This document shows positions 28,839-37,813 of a DNA stretch of 64,000 nucleotides, piece after piece. The stretch's first letter is position 1, and the number at the start of each line of letters is the position of its first letter. Source of the stretch: an uncultured Maribacter sp. (GTDB lineage Bacteria; Bacteroidota; Bacteroidia; Flavobacteriales; Flavobacteriaceae). The notes beneath the pieces were generated by a model, which was given only the letters and a program-made list of their open reading frames with translations, was not told where the DNA came from and did no database searches. The position numbers and the translations under genes are program-made. The stretch is taken from positions 116,918 through 180,917 of the forward strand of contig NZ_CANMRY010000008.1 in assembly GCF_947500405.1 (NCBI RefSeq). The letters run 5' to 3'.

Positions 28839-29126
28839 ATGCAAAAACTAACCGACGCTCAAATAGAAGAGAATTTAAAAAAATTAGATGGCTGGGAATA
28901 TATAAACGGAGCTATAGAAACTACTTTTGAATTTAAAGATTTTAAAGACGCCTTTTCTGTAATGACTAGAATAGCTTTTGAGTGCGAAAAGCAAAATCAT
29001 CATCCAGATTGGACAAATGTGTACAACAAACTTAATATTCGCTTAAATACGCACGATGCTGATGGTATTACAGATAACGATATTAAACTTGCGCATACCA
29101 TAGAAGAAATAATTACTAGTGAATAA
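28839..29126 (+). CDS. phhB: 4a-hydroxytetrahydrobiopterin dehydratase (PCD/DCoH)
   Basis: 95 aa, the usual size. The family block is clear: AFECEKQNHHPDWTNVYNKL, with the catalytic His pair, then IRLNTHDADGITDNDIKLAH. It dehydrates the 4a-carbinolamine formed by aromatic amino-acid hydroxylases and may recycle pterin for a phenylalanine hydroxylase encoded elsewhere. The start ATG follows an A-rich stretch with no Shine-Dalgarno. A small stem (29129-29135 with 29147-29153) follows the stop but lacks a T-run, so I do not call it a terminator. Confidence 0.95.
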   Translation: MQKLTDAQIEENLKKLDGWEYINGAIETTFEFKDFKDAFSVMTRIAFECEKQNHHPDWTNVYNKLNIRLNTHDADGITDNDIKLAHTIEEIITSE

Positions 29127-29144
29127 ACCTGTAGCCTCTTGTAC

Positions 29145-29174
29145 TTGCTACAGCAATAAAATTTATTAAATTTG
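29145..29174 (+). promoter_or_regulatory. Bacteroidota-type promoter upstream of yebC
   Basis: TTG at 29145-29147, a 19-base spacer, then TAAATTTG at 29167-29174: an exact TTG-N19-TAnnTTTG match. It lies 27 bases before the yebC ATG. Confidence 0.65.
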
Positions 29175-29201
29175 TAATTATACCTTAAAAAAAATATAAC
29201 C

Positions 29202-29912
29202 ATGGGAAGAGCTTTTGAGTTTAGAAAAGCACGTAAAATGAAAAGATGGTCTGCTATGTCCAAAGCTTTTACACGTATTGGTAAAGACATTGTAATGGCT
29301 GTAAAAGAAGGAGGGCCAGACCCAGACTCAAACGCAAAACTAAGAGCAGTTATACAGAATGCGAAATCTGTAAATATGCCTAAGGATAATGTAGAACGCG
29401 CTATAAAAAGAGCAAGTGATAAAAGTCTTGGTGATTTTAAGGTGGTTTTGTTTGAAGGATATGCTCCACATGGAATTGCAATTTTAGTAGAAACTGCAAC
29501 GGATAACAATACCAGAACAGTAGCCAATGTTCGTAGTTATTTTAACAAGTGTAATGGCAACATGGGAACTTCTGGTTCTGTAGAATTTATGTTTGACCAT
29601 ACTTGTAATTTTAGAATCCCTGCAGAAGGTATAGACCCTGAAGAATTAGAACTAGAATTAATAGATTTTGGCGCAGAAGAAGTTTTTGTAGATGATGACG
29701 GAATTCTAATTTATGCTCCTTTTGAAAGTTTTGGTTCTATCCAAAAAGAATTAGAATCTAGAGAAATTGAAATTTTGTCCTCTGGTTTTGAACGTATACC
29801 ACAAGTAACTAAAAAACTTACGGAGGAACAAGCCGCAGATGTTGAAAAGCTATTAGAAAAAATAGAAGAAGATGATGATGTACAGAATGTATATCATACC
29901 ATGGAAGAATAA
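29202..29912 (+). CDS. YebC/PmpR-family DNA-binding or translation-related protein
   Basis: 236 aa with the conserved YebC N-terminus: MGRAFEFRKARKMKRWSAMS, then FTRIGKDIVMAVKEGGPDPDSN and NMPKDNVERAIKRAS. The middle has FEGYAPHGIAILVETATDNNTRTVA and the GSVEFMFDH segment. The length fits the family. Members were first described as transcription regulators (PmpR) and more recently linked to translation of difficult sequences, so function in this organism is not settled by sequence. It has its own consensus promoter and stands apart from neighbours. Confidence 0.95.
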   Translation: MGRAFEFRKARKMKRWSAMSKAFTRIGKDIVMAVKEGGPDPDSNAKLRAVIQNAKSVNMPKDNVERAIKRASDKSLGDFKVVLFEGYAPHGIAILVETATDNNTRTVANVRSYFNKCNGNMGTSGSVEFMFDHTCNFRIPAEGIDPEELELELIDFGAEEVFVDDDGILIYAPFESFGSIQKELESREIEILSSGFERIPQVTKKLTEEQAADVEKLLEKIEEDDDVQNVYHTMEE

Positions 29913-30017
29913 ACTACCAATTAAAAAACAACGAAACATTAACTCGCGATATTAGAGTAAAAACGAGTTTACTGTTAACTCTTCATAAATTATACGACTT
30001 AATCCTAAATTAATATT

Positions 30018-30521
30018 ATGGTTAAGTCGTTTTTTTTATCTGCAATTCTATTTTTTGCTATTACTTTTAAGGCCTATTCTCAGGATATGAGTCCAGAAAA
30101 GTTAGAAGAAATAATTACTAAAATTGCAGATACCACCAACTTAAAAGGTAACTCTATACAGTTTATATACAACCGTACTATGCTCGTATGTGTTTACGAT
30201 GAAAACGCCAACCGAATGCGAATTATTTCTCCTATTATAGAATATAAAAAATTAGAAGAAGAACAAATACTAAACTCCTTAGTAGCCAATTTTCATTCTG
30301 CTTTAGACGTAAAATACGCCCTTAGTGATGAAATAATTTGGTCCGTTTTTATTCACCCATTAAAAGAACTCACAGCGCATCAAGTAGAAGATGCAATAAA
30401 ACAAGTATACAATGCCAATATTACTTTTGGCTCTACCTATTCTAGCACTAATCTAGTTTTTCCTGGCAACACTAAAAAAGAAGAGAAAACACCAGAAAAA
30501 AAATTAATTGAACAGTTTTAA
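30018..30521 (+). CDS. Exported protein of unknown function (167 aa)
   Basis: 167 aa with an N-terminal signal peptide (hydrophobic residues ~4-18, cleavage after KAYSQ near residue 22). The mature part has QFIYNRTMLVCVYDENANRMRIISPI and a conserved-looking segment DEIIWSVFIHPLKELTAHQV. The C-terminus is rich in Lys and Glu. I know similar small periplasmic proteins in Flavobacteriaceae but none with a function. Its last 4 bp overlap the stop of the converging acyltransferase gene, so the two genes end in a shared tail with no room for separate terminators. Confidence 0.78.
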   Translation: MVKSFFLSAILFFAITFKAYSQDMSPEKLEEIITKIADTTNLKGNSIQFIYNRTMLVCVYDENANRMRIISPIIEYKKLEEEQILNSLVANFHSALDVKYALSDEIIWSVFIHPLKELTAHQVEDAIKQVYNANITFGSTYSSTNLVFPGNTKKEEKTPEKKLIEQF

Positions 30522-31057
30522 TAGCTATATTTCTCTACCACCCCCTTAACTCCTTTAAAAAACAATTCATAAGATTTAAAATCTTCTTCTTTATTTCCTG
30601 TTGGTGTATATGGTTTAGATATTTTTACTTGTTTTTTTCCAAAATCAAAAGCAACTAATACTATTGGAACTTTTGCTTCTATTGCTATATAGTAAAATCC
30701 TGTTTTCCATTCTGTTACTTTTTTTCGTGTACCTTCCGGAGCTAAGGTTAATCTAAACTTTTTTCTAGTTTTAAATACCGCAGCAGTGGCACTAACCATA
30801 TTATTATTCTTACTCCTATCTACCGGAGCACCACCTGTCCATCTAAAAAACCATCCAAAAGGTGGCTTAAATAAGGCTTTCTTACCTACATAATTAATCT
30901 CTTCATTCCATACTTTTCGAATAAGGAGTCCAAGAAAGAAATCTACCCAACTGGTATGTGGCACCACAGCAATAACACACTTTTTCACCTGAGGAAAATC
31001 TCCAACAGTTTTCCACCCTAAAAGTTTAAAGTAAATGAATTTTGCAATTTTGTGCAT
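30518..31057 (-). CDS. PlsC-like acyltransferase
   Basis: 179 aa from the ATG at 31057 (a TTG one codon upstream is not needed). The LPLAT catalytic motif is HTSWVDFF (HX4D), followed by GGAPVDRS and the phosphate-binding APEGTRKK (EGTR). The core matches 1-acylglycerol-3-phosphate acyltransferases, but at 179 aa it is short and has only a weak N-terminal anchor. Such short relatives may acylate other lipids. It ends a leftward run containing kdsB and a KdnB-like gene, so a part in lipid A or envelope lipid formation is possible. The acyl acceptor is unknown. Confidence 0.85.
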   Translation of the reverse strand: MHKIAKFIYFKLLGWKTVGDFPQVKKCVIAVVPHTSWVDFFLGLLIRKVWNEEINYVGKKALFKPPFGWFFRWTGGAPVDRSKNNNMVSATAAVFKTRKKFRLTLAPEGTRKKVTEWKTGFYYIAIEAKVPIVLVAFDFGKKQVKISKPYTPTGNKEEDFKSYELFFKGVKGVVEKYSY

Positions 31058-31101
31058 CAAAAAAAATTAGAATTATTTTGTCTTAATAAACCTAAAGACT
31101 G

Positions 31102-32178
31102 CTATACCTTTTTATAAATAGACCTAAGTTTGCTTTCCGTAATTGTGTCTTGCCAGTTTGCACCCAAAGCATTTTCCCATAAAGGTGTCATTGCCATAGC
31201 TACCTCTATCATGGTATTAAATTGGTCATCCGACAAATCTTTACAAATTCCTTTTGGTAAAACAATATTATGCTTATTCATCATTTTAGAAAATAAAGCA
31301 ACACCTTCTGGGTAAAATTCTTCTAAGTATTGAAAAACAAGACAATTACCAATACCGTGTTTAACACCCAACACATGAGACAAACCATAACTAATTGCAT
31401 GTGCAACCCCTACTTGCGAGTAGGCAATACTCATACCTCCATGCCAAGAAGCCATCATTAATTTATCTCTTGAACTAGCTTCGTCTAATTCCTCCAGAAA
31501 AACCTCTTTACATAAATCTAATGCTTTTTCGCCATAAGATTGGCTAAAAGCATTTAAATATGTACCATTTAAAGACTCTATACAATGAATAAAACAATCC
31601 ATACCTGTATAAAACCATTGGTTTTTTTCTACGTTTATGGTTAAATCTGGATCTAAGACAACTTGGTCAAAAGGTGTATAGTCGGAATTAATTCCTAATT
31701 TTTTTTTGGGACCAGAAAGTACTGCTGTTCTAGAAACTTCTGCCCCTGTTCCACTAAGTGTTGGTACACCTACGTGGTATATTGCGGGGTTTTTAACTAA
31801 ATCCCAACCTTGATATTCTTCCGATTTTCCATTATTAGTAAGCATAATAGACACCGCTTTTGCTAAATCTAAAATAGAGCCTCCACCAATACCAACAATT
31901 GCCGCTGGCAATTCTGAATAATTAGTCTTTAGCAAAGAAACTAATGCATCTACCTGCTCTGTCTTAGGTTCTTCTTCGGTAGAAACATAGATTATTTGGT
32001 CACTAAATAAAACTGGAATTTGTTTAGACAATTCTTGATTTTCAAAAATTGCATCTATCAAATAAATAACTGGAGTTTCTGAACTTTTACGTTTTGATAA
32101 TAGTATTTCTCCTAGTTGTTTAAAACTACCTGCACCAAAGATTACTCTTGGAACCATTGGAAAATTTTTAAACTTCAT
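31102..32178 (-). CDS. kdnB: Iron-containing alcohol dehydrogenase, probable 8-oxidase of Kdo (KdnB-like)
   Basis: 358 aa, group III iron-dependent dehydrogenase. The N-terminus KFKNFPMVPRVIFGAGSFKQ and the nucleotide-binding GIGGGSILDLAKA fit the family. The metal ligands are recognisable in TGMDCFIHCIESLNG (Asp, His), AHAISYGLSHVLG (His) and KHGIGNCL (His). KdnB of Shewanella oxidises C8 of 3-deoxy-D-manno-octulosonate before amination by KdnA to give Kdo8N. Being three genes downstream of kdsB in one operon supports that role, though no KdnA-type aminotransferase is in the window. The family call is firm; the substrate is inferred from context and overall similarity. Confidence 0.75.
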   Translation of the reverse strand: MKFKNFPMVPRVIFGAGSFKQLGEILLSKRKSSETPVIYLIDAIFENQELSKQIPVLFSDQIIYVSTEEEPKTEQVDALVSLLKTNYSELPAAIVGIGGGSILDLAKAVSIMLTNNGKSEEYQGWDLVKNPAIYHVGVPTLSGTGAEVSRTAVLSGPKKKLGINSDYTPFDQVVLDPDLTINVEKNQWFYTGMDCFIHCIESLNGTYLNAFSQSYGEKALDLCKEVFLEELDEASSRDKLMMASWHGGMSIAYSQVGVAHAISYGLSHVLGVKHGIGNCLVFQYLEEFYPEGVALFSKMMNKHNIVLPKGICKDLSDDQFNTMIEVAMAMTPLWENALGANWQDTITESKLRSIYKKV

Positions 32179-32184
32179 ATACTG

Positions 32185-32808
32185 CTATTTATTTTGATTT
32201 AAAGCTTCCTGAAATTTTTCATAAAAAAGACCTACGTGATAGCCATCTATCAAAGCATGATTTACACTTACAGATACTTGCATACTTAATTTTTCTTTGT
32301 TCGCTTCTATTTTAGCGAAAGCTAATTTAGGAACAGATTCTTTACCTCCGTTAACAGGCTCTTTATGCCCTGTAAAATTTACCCATGGCAAAGCGGAACA
32401 GTAAATACAATCTTGAGAATTTTGAGGAGGAAAAAGTGAATTTGAATTATATATTCTTTCTTTTTCCTTTTTTAGATTTTTTTCAAAAACTTTTACATCT
32501 TCATCATAATTTATAAATGAAAATCCGAATGTTTTATTGGGCCTCATCATGGTTGCAGACGCATGTATTGTATTATACACTACCACCTTATCTTCTTCAA
32601 TTCTATACTTAAAATTTTCAACCTGATTTATTGCCGTCATGCATGCATGTAAATACACTGAAAAAAAGTTAAGTCTATTTTTTTTAGCATAGGCATAAGA
32701 ACTAGTTACATCTACAGCTGCAGTCACAGCAAAATATGGGTCTGCAAAGGTGTTAAAAAACTCGAAATGCTGCTTCCTTTCCCAAGCATCAATATCTAGA
32801 TAATGCAT
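32185..32808 (-). CDS. Chloramphenicol acetyltransferase-like acyltransferase
   Basis: 207 aa. It begins HYLDIDAWERKQHFEFF, the typical CAT N-terminus, and ends with VNHALIDGYHVGLFYEKFQ, where HALIDG is the HxxxDG catalytic motif with the general-base His. The core segments RLNFFSVYLHACMTAINQ, FRYRIE-like (FKYRIEEDKV) and SALPWVNFTG are CAT-fold features. Family members use acetyl- or other acyl-CoA on hydroxyls. Sequence alone does not show that it acts on chloramphenicol, and its place between a HAD phosphatase and a KdnB-like dehydrogenase, downstream of kdsB, suggests a cellular sugar substrate instead. It is tightly packed with neighbours on both sides. Confidence 0.85.
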   Translation of the reverse strand: MHYLDIDAWERKQHFEFFNTFADPYFAVTAAVDVTSSYAYAKKNRLNFFSVYLHACMTAINQVENFKYRIEEDKVVVYNTIHASATMMRPNKTFGFSFINYDEDVKVFEKNLKKEKERIYNSNSLFPPQNSQDCIYCSALPWVNFTGHKEPVNGGKESVPKLAFAKIEANKEKLSMQVSVSVNHALIDGYHVGLFYEKFQEALNQNK

Positions 32809-33506
32809 TACAAATAGTTTAAAATATCTTTTATTGAATTTAATTTAAGATAATCTCCATTATCCTCTCCTTCTTTAACAGTTTCATGTTCCCAAGTGGT
32901 ATGAAAAGGAACGTGAACCGCTTTTGCTCCAATATTTACTAACGGCAAAACATCCGATTTTAAAGAGTTTCCAATCATTAAAAACTCAGACACATCTATT
33001 TCTAAATGCTCTAATAAATTTTGATAATTCTTTTCTTTTTTATCACTTAACACCTCTACATGATGAAAGTACTTTTCTAAACCAGAACGTTCTACTTTTC
33101 TCTCTTGGTCTAACAAATCACCTTTTGTTAAAACAATTAGCCTATACTTACTTTGTAAAGTTTCTAGTACCTCTTCTATACCATCTAACAACTCTACTGG
33201 TTGCGTTATCATTCTTTTTCCTATATCTAGAATTTGATTAATAACTTTTTGAGGTATATTATTGTTGGATAAATCCATAGCAGATTCTACCATAGACAAT
33301 GTAAAACCTTTTATACCATAACCGTATAAATGAAGGTTTTTAATTTCCATTTTAAACAATTCTTGGTCTATTTTATTTTTGGTTTCATAGCCATCTAACA
33401 GACTTGCAAATTCTTCTTCAGCTTGCCTAAAATAGGTTTCATTTACCCAAAGTGTATCATCTGCATCAAAACCAATAACTTTTATATTACTGTAATCTAC
33501 TTCCAT
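32808..33506 (-). CDS. HAD-superfamily hydrolase (YjjG-like)
   Basis: 232 aa. Motif I is [13 protein letters not shown] (residues ~11-23) with the nucleophile Asp and the DDT partner. Motif II is the Thr in LTKGD ([14 protein letters not shown]). Motif III is the Lys/Asp region with [12 protein letters not shown]. An all-helical C1 cap (about residues 25-95) marks a small-substrate phosphatase. It overlaps the end of kdsB by 10 bp and the CAT-like gene by 1 bp, so the three are translated as one block. The cap makes it unlike the short KdsC. The substrate is unknown. Confidence 0.85.
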   Translation of the reverse strand: MEVDYSNIKVIGFDADDTLWVNETYFRQAEEEFASLLDGYETKNKIDQELFKMEIKNLHLYGYGIKGFTLSMVESAMDLSNNNIPQKVINQILDIGKRMITQPVELLDGIEEVLETLQSKYRLIVLTKGDLLDQERKVERSGLEKYFHHVEVLSDKKEKNYQNLLEHLEIDVSEFLMIGNSLKSDVLPLVNIGAKAVHVPFHTTWEHETVKEGEDNGDYLKLNSIKDILNYL

Positions 33507-34225
33507 TCTGCTCTTGCTCTTTTTAAATCTTCAGGAGTATCTATTTCTATTCCGCTTACAGATGTTTCAACCATTTTTATTGTTTTCCCATATTCTAAAT
33601 AACGAATAGCTTCTATTTTCTCAACAGCCTCTAACATTAACATAGGTAAGCGTTGAAAATCCATTAAAGCACTTTTTCTAAAAGCATAAATTCCTTTATG
33701 CTTATAGTAAACGCTATCTACATTTGTATCTCTAGGGTAAGGAATAGGAGAGCGAGAAAAATACAATGCAAAATTTTCTTTATTTACTATTACCTTTACT
33801 GTATTTGGATTACTTATTTCTTCTAAATCAGTAATTTTAACCATTAAAGATGCTAAATCTATCTCTTTATCAGGGTCGTTTTTAAAAACTTCTAAAACAG
33901 CAGCTAAACTTTCTCTATCTGTAAAAGGCTCGTCGCCTTGTACATTAACAATAATATCTACCTCTAAATTTTCTACAGCTTCTGCTATACGATCACTTCC
34001 ACAATCATGTTCTTTAATGCTTTTTATAACATTACCGCCAGCTTTTTCTATGGTTTCATAGATAACGTCACTATCTGTTACCACATAAACCTCATCAAAT
34101 AAGTTTGTGTGTACTGCAGCTTCATAAGTTCTAAGTATTACTGGTTTTCCAGCAAGGTCTTGCATTAATTTTGCAGGGAATCTAGAAGCGGCATAACGAG
34201 CCGGAATCATTGCTATTACTTTCAC
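33497..34225 (-). CDS. kdsB: 3-deoxy-manno-octulosonate cytidylyltransferase
   Basis: 242 aa. [23 protein letters not shown] is the nucleotide-transferase signature, VNVQGDEPF the metal/CTP site, and SPIPYPRD the Kdo site. [13 protein letters not shown] also fits KdsB. It activates Kdo (or Kdo8N in organisms with KdnA/B) as the CMP-sugar for lipopolysaccharide core formation in the cytoplasm. It stands in a leftward run after a RecD-like helicase and a DUF4126 gene, with a HAD phosphatase, a CAT-like enzyme and the KdnB-like dehydrogenase behind it. Confidence 0.95.
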   Translation of the reverse strand: MKVIAMIPARYAASRFPAKLMQDLAGKPVILRTYEAAVHTNLFDEVYVVTDSDVIYETIEKAGGNVIKSIKEHDCGSDRIAEAVENLEVDIIVNVQGDEPFTDRESLAAVLEVFKNDPDKEIDLASLMVKITDLEEISNPNTVKVIVNKENFALYFSRSPIPYPRDTNVDSVYYKHKGIYAFRKSALMDFQRLPMLMLEAVEKIEAIRYLEYGKTIKMVETSVSGIEIDTPEDLKRARAEWK

Positions 34226-34241
34226 GCTATTGCTTATTATA

Positions 34242-34808
34242 TTAATTACTTTTTGGTCTTAATTTTCTATAAATTGAAAATATTATTACCAAAATTATTA
34301 TTACTAAAACTGCTGCTAGTATTGGAGCAAAAATGGAAGCCGCAGTAACTGCTACAGCTGTTCCTGTTTCTATTGTTGCTACAACAGGATTAGCCAACCC
34401 TCCTGTAGTTGCAGTAGAAGCCAAACGAGTTGTTGCCCCTGCACCTTTTATTGCTGTTGCCGTACCACCTCCTGCAATTATTGCTAAAGACCATGTTACT
34501 ACAGGGTCTAAATTAGCTACGGTAGACACCATAACTGCTGTACCAGCAATAGCTGCCAAAGGTACTGCAAAACTATCTAAAAGATTATCTATCCAAGGAA
34601 TAAAATAAGCAAACAGTTCTACTAAGGTTGCTACTCCTAGTGTAACAACAGCAGCTAAACTACCAATCCATTCCCAGCTATTATTTAGTTCCCAAATATT
34701 AAAGTACGAAGCTAAACTTAAAGCAAACAAAGGTAAGAATACTCTAAATCCTACAGATGCTGCTAAACCTACTCCAAGAAATACACTTAAAATTGTTTCT
34801 GTTGTCAT
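34242..34808 (-). CDS. DUF4126 family multi-spanning membrane protein
   Basis: 188 aa with about five to six hydrophobic segments. It starts [20 protein letters not shown], has [20 protein letters not shown] and [20 protein letters not shown], and carries a Gly/Ala/Thr-rich centre ([20 protein letters not shown]) and a basic C-terminus. This arrangement is that of the DUF4126 family, which occurs widely in bacteria with no known function. It is 11 bp from the helicase gene and 16 bp from kdsB, so probably co-transcribed. Confidence 0.88.
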   Translation of the reverse strand: MTTETILSVFLGVGLAASVGFRVFLPLFALSLASYFNIWELNNSWEWIGSLAAVVTLGVATLVELFAYFIPWIDNLLDSFAVPLAAIAGTAVMVSTVANLDPVVTWSLAIIAGGGTATAIKGAGATTRLASTATTGGLANPVVATIETGTAVAVTAASIFAPILAAVLVIIILVIIFSIYRKLRPKSN

Positions 34809-34819
34809 TTTTTATTTTC

Positions 34820-36253
34820 TTAATTTTCAAAAAAATCGTTCTTAAAACCAATTAAATATAATTGTTTTTTTGCTCTAGTTACTGCGGTATATAACCACCT
34901 TAAATACTCTCTATCTATTCCGTTTGGCATATATGGCTGTTCTACAAAAACAGTATTCCATTGCCCTCCTTGAGATTTATGACAAGTTATAGCATAAGAA
35001 AACTTTACCTGTAAAGCATTAAAAAACTTATTATTCTTAACGGCTAAAAATTTCTTATACTTTGAAGATTCTTGCTCATAATCTTTCATTACTTCTTGGT
35101 ACAGTTTGTTCCCATCTTCATAAGACAGTGAAGGAGACTCTGCACTAATAGTGTCTAGTAACAATACTGTCTCAAAAGGTTTTTGGTTAGGATAATCTAC
35201 CATAGTTACTTTTACCTCTGCAAATTTGAAGCCATAAATTTCTTTAAACCTAAAAATCTCTAGAACCTCAATAATATCACCATTAGCAATAAAACCAGCT
35301 TCAGATTCTGGCTTTAACCAAAAGTAGTTATTCTTAACCACCATCATATAATCGCCAACCGCAAGTTCATTTTCTAAGAATAAAATTCTACTTCTTATAT
35401 TTTCATTATAAAGATTTGCTCTTTTATTAGACCTTACTATAAATGCAGTTTCTTCTTTTCCATTTTCAGAGTAAGAGGTATCTATAGCTTCCTGAATTTC
35501 ATAACCATCTTGTAACCTTACTATATCTTTAAATGGCTCAACATTAAATTTAAATGTATCGTAAAAAGAACCTTGCAACTCTTCCCTAAGTAATGTAGCA
35601 TTAACTAATATACCGGAATCTTCTGCCTGCCTTACTACCTCATCTAGCTCTAACTTAACAACATCTTTATTATAGTTTAAAGCAAGTTTATCTTCATCTA
35701 AAGCAGGACTTAAACTTAAATGTACTGGTGGTAACTGCGCTGTGTCTCCTATTAATATAAGTTTACAATTATTACCAGAATACACAAATTGTATTAAATC
35801 ATCTAACAAAGAACCGTTTTCAAATAATTTAGAATCTGCTGGCCTATCTGGTATCATAGAGGCTTCATCTACAATAAATATTGTATTCCTATGTTTATTA
35901 GGTGCCATAACAAACTGCACGCCTCCTCCACTTTGCTTTTTAGGAAAATAGATTTTCCTGTGTATGGTAAAAGCTTTTGTATTAGAATAGTTAGACATGA
36001 CCTTAGCAGCTCTACCAGTAGGAGCCATCAGAACAGCTTTACTACCTACTTGCCACAAACAACTTACCATAGTTCCTATTAAAGTTGTTTTACCAGTTCC
36101 TGCAAAACCTTTTAACAAAAAGACTTGTTCTTTTTCCTTAGATAATATATAAGTAGCTAGTTTTTGTAGAGCTACAATTTGTTTTAATGTAGGTTCATGT
36201 GGAAACTTAGATTTTAGTAAGTTAAAAAAGGATGCATCAGTAATAGATTTCAT
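34820..36253 (-). CDS. RecD/RecD2-like ATP-dependent DNA helicase
   Basis: 477 aa, an SF1B helicase core. Walker A is KGFAGTGKTTLIGT (about residues 48-61). The Ia-type segment ALMAPTGRAAKV follows, then Walker B IFIVDEASMI, motif III GDTAQLPPV, and the C-terminal UvrD-like pair FSYAITCHKSQGGQW and YTAVTRAKKQLYLIG. It lacks the N-terminal extension of full RecD2 and of RecD in RecBCD, so it is a short RecD-like helicase of the type widespread in Bacteroidota. It probably acts in DNA repair or recombination; the exact role is not defined. It begins the leftward operon that continues with DUF4126 and kdsB. Confidence 0.92.
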   Translation of the reverse strand: MKSITDASFFNLLKSKFPHEPTLKQIVALQKLATYILSKEKEQVFLLKGFAGTGKTTLIGTMVSCLWQVGSKAVLMAPTGRAAKVMSNYSNTKAFTIHRKIYFPKKQSGGGVQFVMAPNKHRNTIFIVDEASMIPDRPADSKLFENGSLLDDLIQFVYSGNNCKLILIGDTAQLPPVHLSLSPALDEDKLALNYNKDVVKLELDEVVRQAEDSGILVNATLLREELQGSFYDTFKFNVEPFKDIVRLQDGYEIQEAIDTSYSENGKEETAFIVRSNKRANLYNENIRSRILFLENELAVGDYMMVVKNNYFWLKPESEAGFIANGDIIEVLEIFRFKEIYGFKFAEVKVTMVDYPNQKPFETVLLLDTISAESPSLSYEDGNKLYQEVMKDYEQESSKYKKFLAVKNNKFFNALQVKFSYAITCHKSQGGQWNTVFVEQPYMPNGIDREYLRWLYTAVTRAKKQLYLIGFKNDFFEN

Positions 36254-36354
36254 ATAACATCAAATATAATCAGGATTTTTTCTAGAAAACCTTTTACGAT
36301 TAAAAAAAAATTGTAGATTTGTGAGAACCACTAAATATAATTAACACATATAAA

Positions 36355-37002
36355 ATGAAGACCATAATACAAATTGTACTTTGGATTGCGTGCATCGGTT
36401 TAGGATATGCTATTTACCAATCAGTTAACGGACCAATCGAATTTAAAAAAGTAAAACAAGAACGTTTTGCAAAAGTTGTTGCTAAATTAAAAGACATTAA
36501 AAATTCACAAGAAGCCTATAAAACTGTAACTGGAAAGTACGCAAATGACTTTAAAGGTCTTATTGATTTTGTAGAAAGAGGAAAATATACAATAACACAA
36601 CAAAGAGATTCTTCTTTCATGCAGTTTGATGAAACTTATCAAATTGATGTACTAAAAGAAGTGAAAATTATTGATACTCTAGGATTTGTATCTGTAAAAG
36701 ATTCTTTATTCAAGAAGGATGACCGTTACAAAACTATGATGAATGTTCCTGGTGCTCCAAATGGTGAAAAATTTACTATGAAATCTTCTGTTATAGAAAA
36801 GAGTGGCTACAAAGCTCCTGTTTTTGAAGCAAAAGTTGAAAAAAGCGTCGTATTATATGACCAACCTAAAACGCTTTTAGAACGTGAAAATGCTCACGCA
36901 AGTGTTGAAGAAGTTAATGGTAGTACAATTAAAGTTGGTTCTCTAGACGAAGTTAGCACAAGTGGTAACTGGCCTCCTATTTATGACAAAAAGAACGAAT
37001 AA
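36355..37002 (+). CDS. Membrane-anchored protein of unknown function (215 aa)
   Basis: 215 aa. The first 20 residues are a hydrophobic anchor (IIQIVLWIACIGLGYAIYQS), followed by a soluble domain with AKLKDIKNSQEAYKTVTGKYANDF. That segment resembles the start of pseudopilin-like or extracytoplasmic anchored proteins of Bacteroidota. The rest has no catalytic motif. A TAGATTTG -7-like box lies 34-41 bp upstream (36314-36321). Its end overlaps the next gene (DUF3822) by 20 bp, and rsmD follows, so the three form one operon. The function is unknown. Confidence 0.85.
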   Translation: MKTIIQIVLWIACIGLGYAIYQSVNGPIEFKKVKQERFAKVVAKLKDIKNSQEAYKTVTGKYANDFKGLIDFVERGKYTITQQRDSSFMQFDETYQIDVLKEVKIIDTLGFVSVKDSLFKKDDRYKTMMNVPGAPNGEKFTMKSSVIEKSGYKAPVFEAKVEKSVVLYDQPKTLLERENAHASVEEVNGSTIKVGSLDEVSTSGNWPPIYDKKNE

Positions 37003-37813
37003 TATTACTAACATCGTAGATAACGATTATAAAAAATTGTCCATTCAAATTAGTTTGAATGGACTTTCTTTTTGTATTGTAGATACAATTAGCAATAAAA
37101 TCATTGCCTCTAAAAGTTTATTTTTTAAAGAAGAAGTAAACCCTTACGATTTAGTAAAAGAACTAAAACCTGTTTTAGAAGAAAATAACATAACCATCCA
37201 AAAATTTTCTGAGGTTATAGTTATACATAAAAACCTATTATATAGTTTGGTTCCTAAGGCATTATTTAATCCTAACGAACTAGAAAGCTACATAAACTTT
37301 AATTCTAAAATTCTTGCCACAGATCTTTTAGCTTATGATGAAATAGAAAATCATGATATGATAACTGTTTATGTTCCTTTTGTTAACATTAACAATTACA
37401 TATATGACCTTTTTGGAGAATTTACTTATAAGCATAATAGTTCTGTAATGATACAAACGCTTTTAGGACTCTCTAACATCTCTAAAGGAACTATTTGCTA
37501 TATTCATGTTTCTGAAAAACATATGGATATAACTATCCTTAAAAACAAAAAAATAATACTACATAACTCTTTTAACTTTAACTCTAAAGAAGATTTTATA
37601 TACTATATTCTTTTTACTTTAGAACAATTAAATTTAGCCCCTGAAACAATACCATTAAAACTTTTTGGCGCTATAGAAGAAGGGGATAATTTATATGATA
37701 TAAGCTATAAATACATAAAGAATATAACCATTTTTATCCCAAAAAATACGTATCATCCAATAGCTGAATCTAATTCTGATACTATCGATTTTACAGTTTT
37801 AAATGCTTTATAA
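36983..37813 (+). CDS. DUF3822 family protein
   Basis: 276 aa from the ATG at 36983 (MTKRTNNITNIVDNDYKKLS). A further upstream ATG at 36962 would extend the overlap with the previous gene without family support. The pattern SIQISLNGLSFCIVDTISNKI, then NPNELESYINFNSKILATD, is typical of the flavobacterial DUF3822 proteins, whose fold resembles actin-like ATPases of the PilM type in my recollection (inference). It overlaps rsmD by 1 bp (TAATG), a stop/start coupling. The role is unknown. Confidence 0.88.
   Translation: MTKRTNNITNIVDNDYKKLSIQISLNGLSFCIVDTISNKIIASKSLFFKEEVNPYDLVKELKPVLEENNITIQKFSEVIVIHKNLLYSLVPKALFNPNELESYINFNSKILATDLLAYDEIENHDMITVYVPFVNINNYIYDLFGEFTYKHNSSVMIQTLLGLSNISKGTICYIHVSEKHMDITILKNKKIILHNSFNFNSKEDFIYYILFTLEQLNLAPETIPLKLFGAIEEGDNLYDISYKYIKNITIFIPKNTYHPIAESNSDTIDFTVLNAL

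Noticed and set aside
29129..29153. Stem CTGTAGC/GCTACAG after the pterin dehydratase gene, as a terminator
   Set aside because: No T-run follows and the yebC promoter overlaps the right arm, so it is not called.
32185..32808. CAT-like gene as an antibiotic-resistance determinant
   Set aside because: It is embedded in a kdsB operon with no mobile-element signs. The HxxxDG fold is shared with many non-resistance acyltransferases.
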